Below, piece after piece: positions 13,447-23,455 of a stretch of DNA of 64,000 nt. The notes beneath the pieces are model-generated. The model was not told the DNA's origin. It did no database searches and was given only the letters and a program-made list of their open reading frames with translations. The stretch comes from Chamaecrista fasciculata (lineage: Eukaryota > Streptophyta > Magnoliopsida > Fabales > Fabaceae): positions 100,900 through 164,899 of the forward strand of contig QANZ01046675.1 of the NCBI GenBank assembly GCA_003254925.1. The letters run 5' to 3'. A program made the translations under genes and the position numbers. Every line of letters begins with the position of its first letter. Positions within the stretch are counted from its first letter, which is position 1.

Positions 13447-13950
13447 AGAGAAAACTTATTTTTTTTTTTCTTGGTAGTGTAAGAAAATATGAATTGATCT
13501 TTAAGAAAATACGAATCACTTCATGAATTTTACACTACCGTCAACTTTTTGTTTCCTGAATTGTAAAAAAATACGAACCAATCACTGAATTTTACACCAT
13601 CGTCAACCTTTTAGTCCCTAAATTATAAAAAAATACAAATAAGTCCTTGAACTTTACATCAACGTCAACTTTTTGATCCTCAACTACAATGTAAAGATCC
13701 ACAACGATTGACCAAAAGAATGATTGTGGAGTAAAATTTAAGGACTGATTCGTATTTTTCTACAATTTAGGGACCAAAAGGTTGACAGTAGTGTAAACTT
13801 AATGAACTGATTCGTATTTTTCTATAATTTAAATACCAAAAAGTTGACGATAGTGTAAAATTCAAGAATTGATTTATATTTTTCTATAATTCAGAAACTA
13901 AATCGTTGATTCAATAACAATTCAGGGATCAAAAAATAGATTTTCTCATA
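13447..13950. mobile_element. TIR element with internal tandem and inverted copies
   Basis: Termini near GAGAAAACTTATTTTTT (left) and AAAAAATAGATTTTCTC (right) are inverted. The body holds several alternating copies of a roughly 75-bp phrase containing GAATTTTACACTA, GTCAACTTTTTG and AAAAATACGAA, three rightward and three leftward. It would fold into a long hairpin. No clear target duplication was found and there is no coding capacity. Confidence 0.5.
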
Positions 13951-16331
13951 TTTATAATATTATTTTTTTTTGTGAGAATATTTATAATATTATTTATTCC
14001 ATAGTATATGGTGATAGTAACAGTAAGGAAGAATGGGTATAGCGTATCGTACGTGGATTTCGTGGCGACAGGCTAGATTGCCGACGCTGTGTGAAACTGT
14101 AGAACCAAAATAGAAAGTTGAAGAAAATCTATCACTTTTATTTTTTTGTGGAAAGAAAATCTATCGCTTTATTTGCACGATGATATTTTTAAAATTTTAA
14201 AGTAATTTTTAATTTTATCTTCATTATTTATTTATTATTAATTTTATTCTTAAAATTTTATATTTTGATTAATTTTATTTTTTAATTTATTTTTTTCAAG
14301 TGAATTAAAGTCAAATTTTATATAGTTTTTAATTTAAGATAGGATTTAATTTTTTTTCATAATTTTTATATTATATGTCATAAGTAATATAGGGTTTGTC
14401 AATAATATATTAAATAAAGGTAATAAAAAAAGATAAAATTTATAAATAAAAAAAATTCCCAAAAATATATTATGAATTTTAGAATTTTCAATTCTTTATT
14501 ATTTAGACTATTGAAATTTATGTACAATTATTAATATATACAGAAACAAAAAGTACTGAATTTTGAAAATAAATTTTTTTTTTTATACCGAGATTACTAG
14601 AATTTTGAAGTACTGAATTAAAAGGTATTTTTATAATTAGTCCGCATCTAACACATCAAACTTAAACATGTGGCTACATATGTACAAGATTTATAGTCTT
14701 GGATTTCACGAAAGCACCAAAATCTTAAATCACAAGAGACATTAATATTTGTTACTTACTTCTCTAACTCTTTCACTAGCTAGCTAGTCAAATAACTAAA
14801 CACCCAAATTCAATTAAAAAAAAAATCCACATAGCGAGTGCCACATTATGTAACATATCGTACATATGTTATTTATATTCACTCAGACTCACTAGATGTG
14901 TGATAAAACATTTGAGTAATATATAGGTAAGTATGATTAAAATAGTTATGTTTAGATTAAAAAAAAAAAGAATAGATTTGGGTATGGAAATTCATTCATT
15001 TACATCCAGCAATGAAGTAAAAGATGCATCCTACTACCAACAATGTTTTATTGCACTGGCTGCACTTTAAGTGATGAGAAGATCAAGTTTAATTTTTAGA
15101 TCGATATTATTTTGAGGAGTTTTAACTATTCGCTTTCGATTCGAATCAGATTAATTTTATCTAGACTATTATACATAAAAAAGTTATCATTTAATAAAAA
15201 AAATGTATCCTACTTGTAATAGCATATATTTATTTTTTGTCTATAAAAATAAAATTTTATTTTAAAATTATATATATAGATAAATTATAGAATTATAATT
15301 TGACCACAAAAATTATAGAATGGTAATGATAAAATTTTACATGTTTCATATATATTTGAATAATTTAGGATACATTTATATTTTTTTATTTTTTTATTTT
15401 AGTGATTTTAGATGGAAAAAAGTTATATCAATAAAATTTATTATTATTATTTTTTTGTATTTAGAAACGAGTATGAATATTAAAGTTAAACTATTCATCA
15501 ACATAAAAATAGAGATTAATTTCGATACTCTCTCAAATCCATATATCAAAGAAACGCTAAATTAAGATTTAAGAGAAAAAAAACATATCACATCTCTCAT
15601 ACTCTACCTCTCAATGTGATCATTTTAAATTCAATTCTTTCAATAGTGCTGTCTCAAATAGAATCTTTGAAATTCTTTAAAATTTGACTATAATGACTTA
15701 AACCTACTTTTCACGCTTTTCCCCTTTAATAATCAACTCTATTTTACACAAGTTCTTGTACGCCTATGAACATGGGAGCCACATCCACCACCATCATCAC
15801 ACTCAAGACTTTTTGCCATATTCTCCCAAGTCCCAAGTGTGTATTAGTAAAAGAAAAATTGGAGAGTTAATTTGAAAAATTGTTATTTTTTATCTTCAAA
15901 TTATCTCAAAACTTATAATAAGTTAAGTATTTTTAATAATTAATCTCAAAATACAATTTAGTAATAGAAAATATTAAAACTTTTAGTGAACTCTAGCTAT
16001 TGAGATTGTAGAGTTTAGGAACCCTTACGACACAAAAGAAACCCAAAAACGCAGGTTTCTTGGATTGGGCAGCAAGAGCACAAAAACAAAAAATTTAGGG
16101 AAGAGATGAGAGAAAGTGAGGGGAATAATTTAGGCACTTTTATTCCACCTTTAAACTGAATGATACAATTTGTGTGTATGCCTAGAGGGCATAATGCAAG
16201 GTATTTATAACTCATACATTTGGAACAACTTCAACTAACTAACAGAAAATTACATAAGCTATATTAAACAATAAATGTAACAAAACAGAAATAACTGCCT
16301 AACAGAATAACCACAAAACTGAAAATGTAAC
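13951..16331. other. AT-rich intergenic stretch, no gene seen
   Basis: Very AT-rich, with frequent poly-A/T runs and degenerate repeat fragments, including a short duplicated phrase AGAAAATCTATC near 14125 and 14155. Open frames are short and low-complexity. I recognise no gene or intact element. Confidence 0.4.
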
Positions 16332-16339
16332 AGAATTGG

Positions 16340-16964
16340 TAGGGGTGTTCGTTGGGCGGTTTTGAACCAAATTTTTAACCGAACCGCTCACATCGGTTTG
16401 AAGTAATTCTTAACCAAGCGGTTAAAAATAATTTGTTTAACCAAACCAAATCAAACCAATAAATAGGCGGTTTGGGCGGTCGGTTTGAGCGGTTAACAAG
16501 TTTATTAGTTGTTTTTTATTAATTAATTATAAAATTAGAGAGAAAAATTAGTGTTTTGGAGTAATAAATCTAATTTATAGAATATATAAAAAAATGACAA
16601 ATGAGATTAGAGATTTGAGATAATAAAATAGTATAGCGAAGAATAGTTGTTAATTGTTGTCTAAGATAAAACAAATTTTATGATTCAATAAGATAACATA
16701 CTAAAAAAAATTAATAAAATCAAATGATGATAAAAAATTAATATTTTTTTTTTATGAAATGTAATCGCATATAACACAATATAAGTAAAAATAACTATAT
16801 ATAAATACTAGCGGTCGGTTTGGTTAATTGTATGTCTAAATTGTTAACCGAACCAAACTATCCATTTTCTATGCATTTTTAACCAAACCAAAACGCTCAA
16901 TTGATCGGTTTAGTTCGGTTTTGCTTCGGTTTGGTTTGGTTTGGTTCGGTTTTGAACACCCCTA
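16340..16964. mobile_element. hAT-type MITE with perfect 8-bp target duplication
   Basis: 625 bp, begins TAGGGGTGTTC and ends GAACACCCCTA. It is flanked on both sides by AGAATTGG (16332-16339 and 16965-16972), exactly the 8-bp duplication of hAT insertions. Subterminal regions are packed with AACCGAACC/GGTTCGGTT-type repeats in opposite orientation at the two ends, the usual arrangement of transposase binding repeats. No transposase; non-autonomous. Confidence 0.9.
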
Positions 16965-17002
16965 AGAATTGGTACCAAATTATAACAGAGATGTTAAATT
17001 TA

Positions 17003-18553
17003 GATCAAAACCTTATTTTGGTCCTTAATATTTACCTCAAATTATATTTTGATCTCTAATATTTTTTTGTTCCATTTTAGTCTTTGATATTTTTCAACAG
17101 TTTCATCTTGATCATTAACTACTGAATATGGTCATATCTCTCTCATTTCAAGTCTTAATGCGACGAATTAAGGTTGCAGGTTGTAGGGTTGTTCAGATCC
17201 AATCCGATCCAAACTCAACCAAACCAATCCAATCCAAACCGACCAAAACCGATCAAAACCGATTACATAATCGGTTGAATTGGATACAAAATGATGAAAA
17301 CCGATTGGTTCGATTTGGATGAATTTGAAAACAAAAAACCGACCGAACCAAACCGAATCATATTACTATTTTAATTAAATATTATATATATATAATAAAA
17401 AACATATTTTCCTACCTCTAAATGCCTAACCCTAATGATCTCATTCATTTCCCTCTCTTTGTAGCCTGCAAATCTGTCGTCATTCACCATAAAATTAGGC
17501 ATTGTATGTTTTGTATTTTTTTTTATGGTGAATACAAAACATACAATTTAGTGGTGAATGACGAAAAAAAAAATATTACTATTTTAAGGATTTAGTATAT
17601 ATAATTTGGATTATATTTACTTGCATATATTTAGAGTTTGACATATTTAGTGGATTCCATCATCCTTCAATTGCTTTTAATTTTTCTGAATTTTTATTAT
17701 TTTTTTATATTTTAAAATTTTATCTTAATAATTAACAAAGAAAACCGATTAACCGAACCAATCCAAACCGATTGAAGTCGGTTTGGATTGGTTCGGTTGG
17801 TCTAAAATAATTGGATTGATTGGATGACTTTGGTTGNTTTAATTCAAATATTCATAATTAGGTTACAAAATACAATTATAACATTAATATATTAATACAA
17901 TTTTCATAAATTAACATGAATTAATATAGAGATAATCAATTTTCATAATGTTCAACAATATAATATCATCAAGTGACATTTTATGATCACTTTCTCTATC
18001 AAATTTTGGTTCATAATCAACATTCTCTAATATTTGACCCATAATTATAAAAAAAGACCAAAAAAAAAATAATAATAAACCAGGACCGGTTCAACTAGTT
18101 TGCCTTCGGTTCATGCTGGTTCAGCCCGGTTCTCTGCCTGGCCGGTTATTAAAACGACTCGGACCGGCCTAATGGCCGGTTCCCGGTTCAACCGGCTGGT
18201 CCGATCCGGTTTTAATAACTATGGGTCAAATAGTACTTCAAAATTTGGTGTCGGTGTTTTGACCAAATCCACTTTTAGAGTATTATCTGACCTCATTTGC
18301 GAATGTTTCCAATTAGATAGAAAAAAACTCATCAAGAGTAACTTATAGTATTGATGTCGTTGCATTCAGACTTAAAATGAAATAGATATGATTATTTTCA
18401 GTAGTTAGAGATTTACCGTTCAACATATTAGAAAAAATTAGAGACCAAAACGAAACTGTTGAGAAAAATTAAAGACCGAAATAGAACAAAAAAAATTTAG
18501 GAACCAAAATGGAATTTAGAGTAAATATTAGGAAATAAAATAGGATTTTGACC
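17003..18553. mobile_element. Mutator-like element (8/9-bp TSD) carrying nested repeat debris
   Basis: The left end GATCAAAACCTTATTTTGG and right end CCTATTTTATTTCC-like inverse form degenerate inverted termini. Flanks TTAAATTTA (16994-17002) and TTAAATATA (18554-18562) match 8/9. The right interior has the same module as the 3.8-kb element (TGACCTCATTTGCG near 18290, followed by TTCAGACTTAAAATG). The middle (about 17187-17840) holds CCAATCCAAACCGA-type repeats beginning TAGGGTTGTTC, probably a damaged hAT insertion, and 18075-18230 holds a GGTTCAACCGG-rich block. One ambiguous base at 17837. Confidence 0.62.
17478..17563. repeat. Short foldback (about 33-bp arms)
   Basis: CGTCATTCACCA... 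at 17478 is inverted at 17531-17563, with TTGTATGTTTTGTATT also mirrored. The arms pair with one 5-nt bulge around a loop of about 13 nt. It could be a miniature foldback element or a small-RNA precursor; no expression evidence. Confidence 0.6.
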
Positions 18554-18719
18554 TTAAATATATACCTGTTAAAAGATTTATCAAAAGATATATTTTGAAC
18601 AATTATTAAAATATAAAGAAAAATAAAATACAAACTTTACACAAGTTCACCAATCATGCACACACTTAAAAAGAATCTTATCATTTTTCCAAAATTATAA
18701 TAAATGATACTTTAATTTA

Positions 18720-19036
18720 GGCAAAATCACCTATTTCGTCCCCAATCTTTTACATTTTCGTCAATTTTGTCCTTTGCTCTTACTTTAGCCAAATATTAAC
18801 GACAGAATCTATGTAGCTAACAATATATAATGCAAAATCGGTAGAAAAAGAAACTCAAATCCCAACTCAGATTGAAAAACAGGATGCAGTCTGTCATTAA
18901 TTTATTAAAAGAAGTTAGTCAAAAGATAAAATTGAAAAAATTGTGAAAGATTGGGGATGAAATTGACAGTAAAAAAAGATTGGGGATGAAATTGACAGCA
19001 GGTGTAAAGTTTGGGGACGAAATTAGTACTTTTGCC
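18720..19036. mobile_element. Mutator-like MITE with perfect 10-bp target duplication
   Basis: 317 bp. It begins GGCAAAATCACC and ends GGTACTTTTGCC in inverse sense (plus strand ACTTTTGCC). Inverted termini of about 100 bp contain TTTCGTCCCCAA phrases. The flank CTTTAATTTA is identical at 18710-18719 and 19037-19046. No coding capacity. The same family is seen at 29952-30330 and 61199-61545. Confidence 0.85.
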
Positions 19037-19046
19037 CTTTAATTTA

Positions 19047-20799
19047 AAAGCTTTGAATTTCTTATGTTCAAGTTTTTTTATAGTTAAATTGAATATTAAA
19101 GTTTTTATTTCATTATATTTTAAAAAGACAAAAATCATTGAAGAACCCTACTCTTATATCCACGGGCCCATCTTATCGCATCTCATATTATGTGCTTCTA
19201 CTTTTAAAGTATTATTATCAACTATCATTGTCAATTATCATCATCATTTGATTATCAATAACCTATATAGTACTCAATCACATAATTCAGATGCTTATGA
19301 TTTTTCTTGGTTGGTAGACACTACTATATATAGATAGGCTTATTTATCAGTAATTAAAGTCGTACTCATCAAATTCCTTATAATTAAATTATTTGAAGTA
19401 CTTATTCACCAAAAGACTTGTCCTATGTCAAGAGACATGTGGAATGATGATCGGCTTTAATTGAGAAAAGTTAGGTTCTTTGTTCTTCGGTCTTCAATTT
19501 TTATTTTTGAAATAATTACTTGGAATTGACACTACAAAGTATTTCTTTTTTAGTAGGTGTATTTTTTTAGTTATTTGTTTCTTTTATTCAAGATTAATGC
19601 CCGGTAAATTAAATAGCCCACTTAATATATAGTTAAATTATATATCTCCACTTAATATGATTATCAGTCTCTATATAAAAAAGTATTTTTATGTTTTGCT
19701 ATAAACTAATTTGGTTCGGCACTTATAGTTTTAAATGCATTATTTCAAGTATGGTATTTTTTAAATTTAACTTTTAACTGAAATAGTCATCTAAGTTGTT
19801 ACCCCAAAAAAAATAAGTCATCTAAGAATTCTTCACAACCATTGTCACTTCATATTCCTTTCTACTTTGTTCATTTGACCATTATGCTTAAATAATTTAC
19901 ATCGTTAGCCAATTAAATCTTTACATAGATATTAAATTGATAAATTAATAAACTAAATAAATATATGAGTGCATTATTAAAAGTAAAAAAAAAAACTTAG
20001 CTTTTTGATACACTTATATATTCTTTTATGATTATATTTTATTTACTTTTCTTTGAAGGTCTTTTTTCTTGCATTATTAATGATTTGGATATAATGGAAG
20101 CCACGCTTGTCATTTTTCATGCAGATAATAAGCAAGTTGTTCATCTGCCTTAAGTATTTCCACTTAATTTATAGTGTTTAATTGGCCAAAGTCCTATATT
20201 GATCCCTCAGTTATTTTTCGTTCCATATTGGTCCCTCAGTTTTCCAAAACTTTGCACAGTTGGTCCCTCAAACGTTTTTCATCCATTCTTCTGTTAAAAA
20301 AAAAGACAAAATTAATTTTTTTAACTCCTAAAAGCTTTAATTTTTGCATTAAGAATTTTTTTCTTTATAATAGAACCAAAATGAAAGAAAGAAGAAATAA
20401 TTGAGGCTTTTAGTTTATTTCACCCCAAAAAAAACCTCAATCTCTCTCTCTCTACTGTAACAACGAAGGCAGAAAACCTCTGCCCAGTGCGACTCCAGTG
20501 AGACCCTCAATGGCCAAAGCGCCAAGTGCTCCCAGCATTGCCGACCTTCCAAATATTATCTAGGGACTAAAATAAAAATTTAAAAAAATTTTGGTGTCAA
20601 TATGTAATTTTTGCAAAATTTGTTATGGTTAAAATTACAAAATAGCTCCAAAGGGTACCAAAGTGTTAATGGAGAATACTACAAGGTACCAAAGTGTCAT
20701 TTTTTAGACCACAGGGTATCAAAATGTAATTTACCTTAAAATTTTATTTTATTAGAGAAGTTCAACAATCCATTGATGTCATCAACTTAATTGATTATA
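19047..20799. other. Intergenic, no gene seen
   Basis: AT-rich sequence with a degraded 'GGTCCCTCAG' element end near 20185-20290 (GGCCAAAGTCCTATATTG...) whose partner end I could not place. Otherwise nothing recognised. Confidence 0.4.
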
Positions 20800-20982
20800 G
20801 GTCAAAGTCCTATTTTGGTCCTTCAAGTTTGTTCAAAGTTCTGTTTTGGTCCCTCAAATTTTCAAAAAGTTCCACCATTAGTTCTCCTCCAATTTCCATC
20901 TTGAGGGACCAAAACGAAAAAAACTTGAAGAACCACAACAAAACTTTGATTAAATTTGAGGGACCAAAATAAGACTTTGGCC
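20800..20982. mobile_element. Short Mutator-like MITE
   Basis: 183 bp. Termini GGTCAAAGTCCTATTTTGG and CCAAAATAAGACTTTGGCC are inverted; flanks TTGATTATA and TTAGTTATA match 7/9. It consists almost wholly of the inverted termini with TTTGGTCC phrases. Confidence 0.65.
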
Positions 20983-20991
20983 TTAGTTATA

Positions 20992-22204
20992 TATATGGGA
21001 AGACCAAATCTTCAACACTCCTCTTTGGCATTTCAGTTTTTGAATCTAAAAAGCAAATCTTGAATAATCTGTTCGCATTATTTTCTCAATTTGAATATAG
21101 TGTTTTTTTTTTTTTTAGTCTAAGCCAGGGTATTTAGCAGTGACTAATTACTTAATGATAAACAATTGACTATATAATTCTTTTCATACCTAAAAATGAC
21201 ATTTGAACTTTTACTACTTGATTAAAGGACCAAACGATGAATCACTAAGACACACTCATGTGGTTTCAATTTAGTATTTTTAATTTGAAATAAGTTGTAA
21301 CCGAAAGATTTGGCATTTTAGTCTTTGTTTTTTGTACAAAAAAGTTTAAGTCAGGGTAAGCATTGGTAACCCACTAAAGTCAGAGAATACCTTCCGACCT
21401 TTTTGAAGATTTACGAAAGGAATTTTACATATCACTCTCATTCATCATCAAAAGATTCAATCTCTCAGCCTTGTGGGCTAAAAGCCTGAACCTTAGTTAA
21501 CATTACTTTCTCAACTTGAAATACATAAGAAATGGTTAAGGTGGTTGGTTGATGGCCAATTATATTATGGGTTCTCTCTATCACAATTTATCAATATTCT
21601 GAAACTGCGAGCTTGTTAATTAATTAATGATCAAATTTTCCAAATGCTTCAGTAGGCTACATTAATTAGTAAAACTTCATCTGAGAAATGTAAACTATAT
21701 ATGTAGAAAGTTGAATAAATCCAATATAAACTTTTTCTGAATTTTAATTAATTAATTGAGTGAACTTTTTAATTAACCTTGCAATTGTGTGAATTTCTAT
21801 ATGCACAGATGAGTCTTGAGAGATAGCTTTCAATATGGTAACATAATGAAACTTAAAAGTTAAATATATGTTATATATGAACTAAAATGTTCTCAAATTA
21901 AGTACATGCAAAGTGGAAAAAGCCAAACATATAATTCTAAATATTCTCTCAAATATATAATACATAAACAATGATAACATCATCCACACCAGTATTTAAT
22001 TTCTCTCAAATCACAAAGAGACACACACATCTAACATATATATGTCTCTTCATGATTGATTTAATCTATTTATTCTTCATAAACCAAACCTACATAAGAA
22101 TCTCTCCTGGTATACATTATCTAAAACAACATATATAAAAACCCAGAAGCCAAACTCCATAGAGTAGTGATGAATGATGATGATGCAAGTGAAACAGAGT
22201 AGAT
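20992..22204. other. Intergenic and 3' flank of the small secreted protein gene
   Basis: AT-rich. The right end is the 3' UTR region of the minus-strand gene that stops at 22205. No other gene recognised. Confidence 0.4.
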
Positions 22205-22537
22205 TCAGGGGTTAGTAGTTTTGGTGGTGGTGGTTGAAGGTGGTGGAGAGAAAAAAGGGATTGAAGGAATAGTAGTGGGAATAGAAGGAAAGTTAGGGAG
22301 AGAATTTGCAGGAAGAGGAGGAATATTAAGCTGTAGGATTGAAGGCATGTTTGGAATATTTGGAATGTTTGGAATTGTAGGCAAAGGAGGGACATTCACC
22401 TGAGGAATAGAAGGAATTGTGGGGTTGTTAGGCAAGTTTGTCTGAAGAAGATGACGAGCTTCAGTCATGGATGACAAGGAAGAAAGAGAAATCAAGAAGA
22501 AACACAAGAACATGATGAAGAAGTTGCTACAAGCCAT
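22205..22537 (-). CDS. Small secreted Pro/Ile-rich protein (PELPK-like cell-wall type)
   Basis: Single exon, 110 aa from the ATG at 22537, chosen because its context (AAGCCATGGC) is near-ideal. An in-frame ATG at 22564 directly after a stop would add nine residues. The N-terminus is a strong signal peptide (MACSNFF... to about SSMTEA), followed by ARHLLQT, a start common to many plant extracellular proline-rich proteins. The mature part repeats I-P-x-I-P units (for example IPNIPNIPNMPSI), then a PPPST-rich tail. It has no cysteines after the signal peptide. A TATA box sits about 90 bp upstream. By resemblance it is a wall-associated structural protein of the PELPK/PRP kind; exact family membership is inferred from composition, not from a domain. 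Confidence 0.75.
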   Translation of the reverse strand: MACSNFFIMFLCFFLISLSSLSSMTEARHLLQTNLPNNPTIPSIPQVNVPPLPTIPNIPNIPNMPSILQLNIPPLPANSLPNFPSIPTTIPSIPFFSPPPSTTTTKTTNP

Positions 22538-22625
22538 GGCTTGATCTTTGAGATTGATTTGCATTTAGCTTATATGTATTTATTTTTGTGTATATTTATG
22601 TGTTTTAGAGAATGGTTCTGGTCTT

Positions 22626-22633
22626 TTTATATA
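22626..22633 (-). promoter_or_regulatory. TATA box of the Pro/Ile-rich protein gene
   Basis: The minus strand reads TATATAAA in the context CTATATAAAAAG. It predicts a start near 22600 and a leader of about 60 nt before the ATG at 22537. Confidence 0.65.
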
Positions 22634-22639
22634 GAGATT

Positions 22640-23455
22640 GAGATACTTTGAGGATTGAGATTTTTGTTCTTTTGGTATATATATATATGGTAGATGGCCT
22701 TCCTTGAACAGCTTGTTATGTTGTTGTGAATATTTGTGAGTGAAGATTCAAAAGTAGGACATCAAACTTGGGCTGAAACTGAATATATATATTGTTATCT
22801 TTATTAAGAGGGACCACGATATATGATTAGCAATTTGTTTCTTGTGGGTTAACTGTTGTGTCTGGTAATCCAACTCATCCAATATAATAATTATGAGTGT
22901 TATTAAGCCCATTACTTATCTAACTCATCTTTGGTTTCTAAAAAGTTGGTATATACACTAACCAAAGTAGGAATGAATAAGATTTTCAATGATGAAATTG
23001 TTCATTATTTTTTAGTTTTAATATTCCATAACTTTTTTTGTTATATACAAAAGACACACAAAATCACACAAAGATTGAGAAATATCAGAAGAGTAATTAA
23101 AGACAAGCATAAAAATTGAACAAGACATGCACTGTGAGGCAATTTTATTTCCCACAGAAACAATGGAATTCCATTATTGTCTGAAATTGTCAGTCTCTAA
23201 ATGACAATTTAGCAATCCTCTTAGTATGCATACTTAAATAATAAATATGTGCTCACTCTAAGAGGTGATTTATTAGCCCATTACAGAAGGCTCTGAAAAA
23301 ATATGAGTAATTTTTTTTAAGTGCCAACACAGGTTTTGAAATCTCTTTGCTTTGGCATAATAAAATAACCAAAACCACACAAATTGAACATTTTGCTTCC
23401 AAGCTTGGAACCACTCAGCATATATATATATATATGTGTGTGTGTGTGCAGGAAT
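22640..23455. other. Promoter side of the secreted protein gene and 3' flank of the H+-ATPase gene
   Basis: Between two minus-strand genes. It contains AT microsatellites, TTTATT hexamers (AATAAA on the minus strand) near 23145 and 23267 that could end the H+-ATPase transcript, and an (AT)n(GT)n run at about 23419-23447. No gene seen. Confidence 0.4.

Noticed and set aside
13480..13950. CRISPR-like array impression from regularly spaced repeats
   Set aside because: Plant nuclear DNA; the units alternate in orientation and are MITE-derived.
17187..17840. Second complete hAT MITE starting TAGGGTTGTTC
   Set aside because: The left end resembles a hAT terminus, but no matching right end or 8-bp duplication could be found, so it is noted only as debris inside the larger element.
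22221..22403. Gly-rich plus-strand frame
   Set aside because: Antisense shadow of the Pro/Ile-rich repeats of the minus-strand gene.
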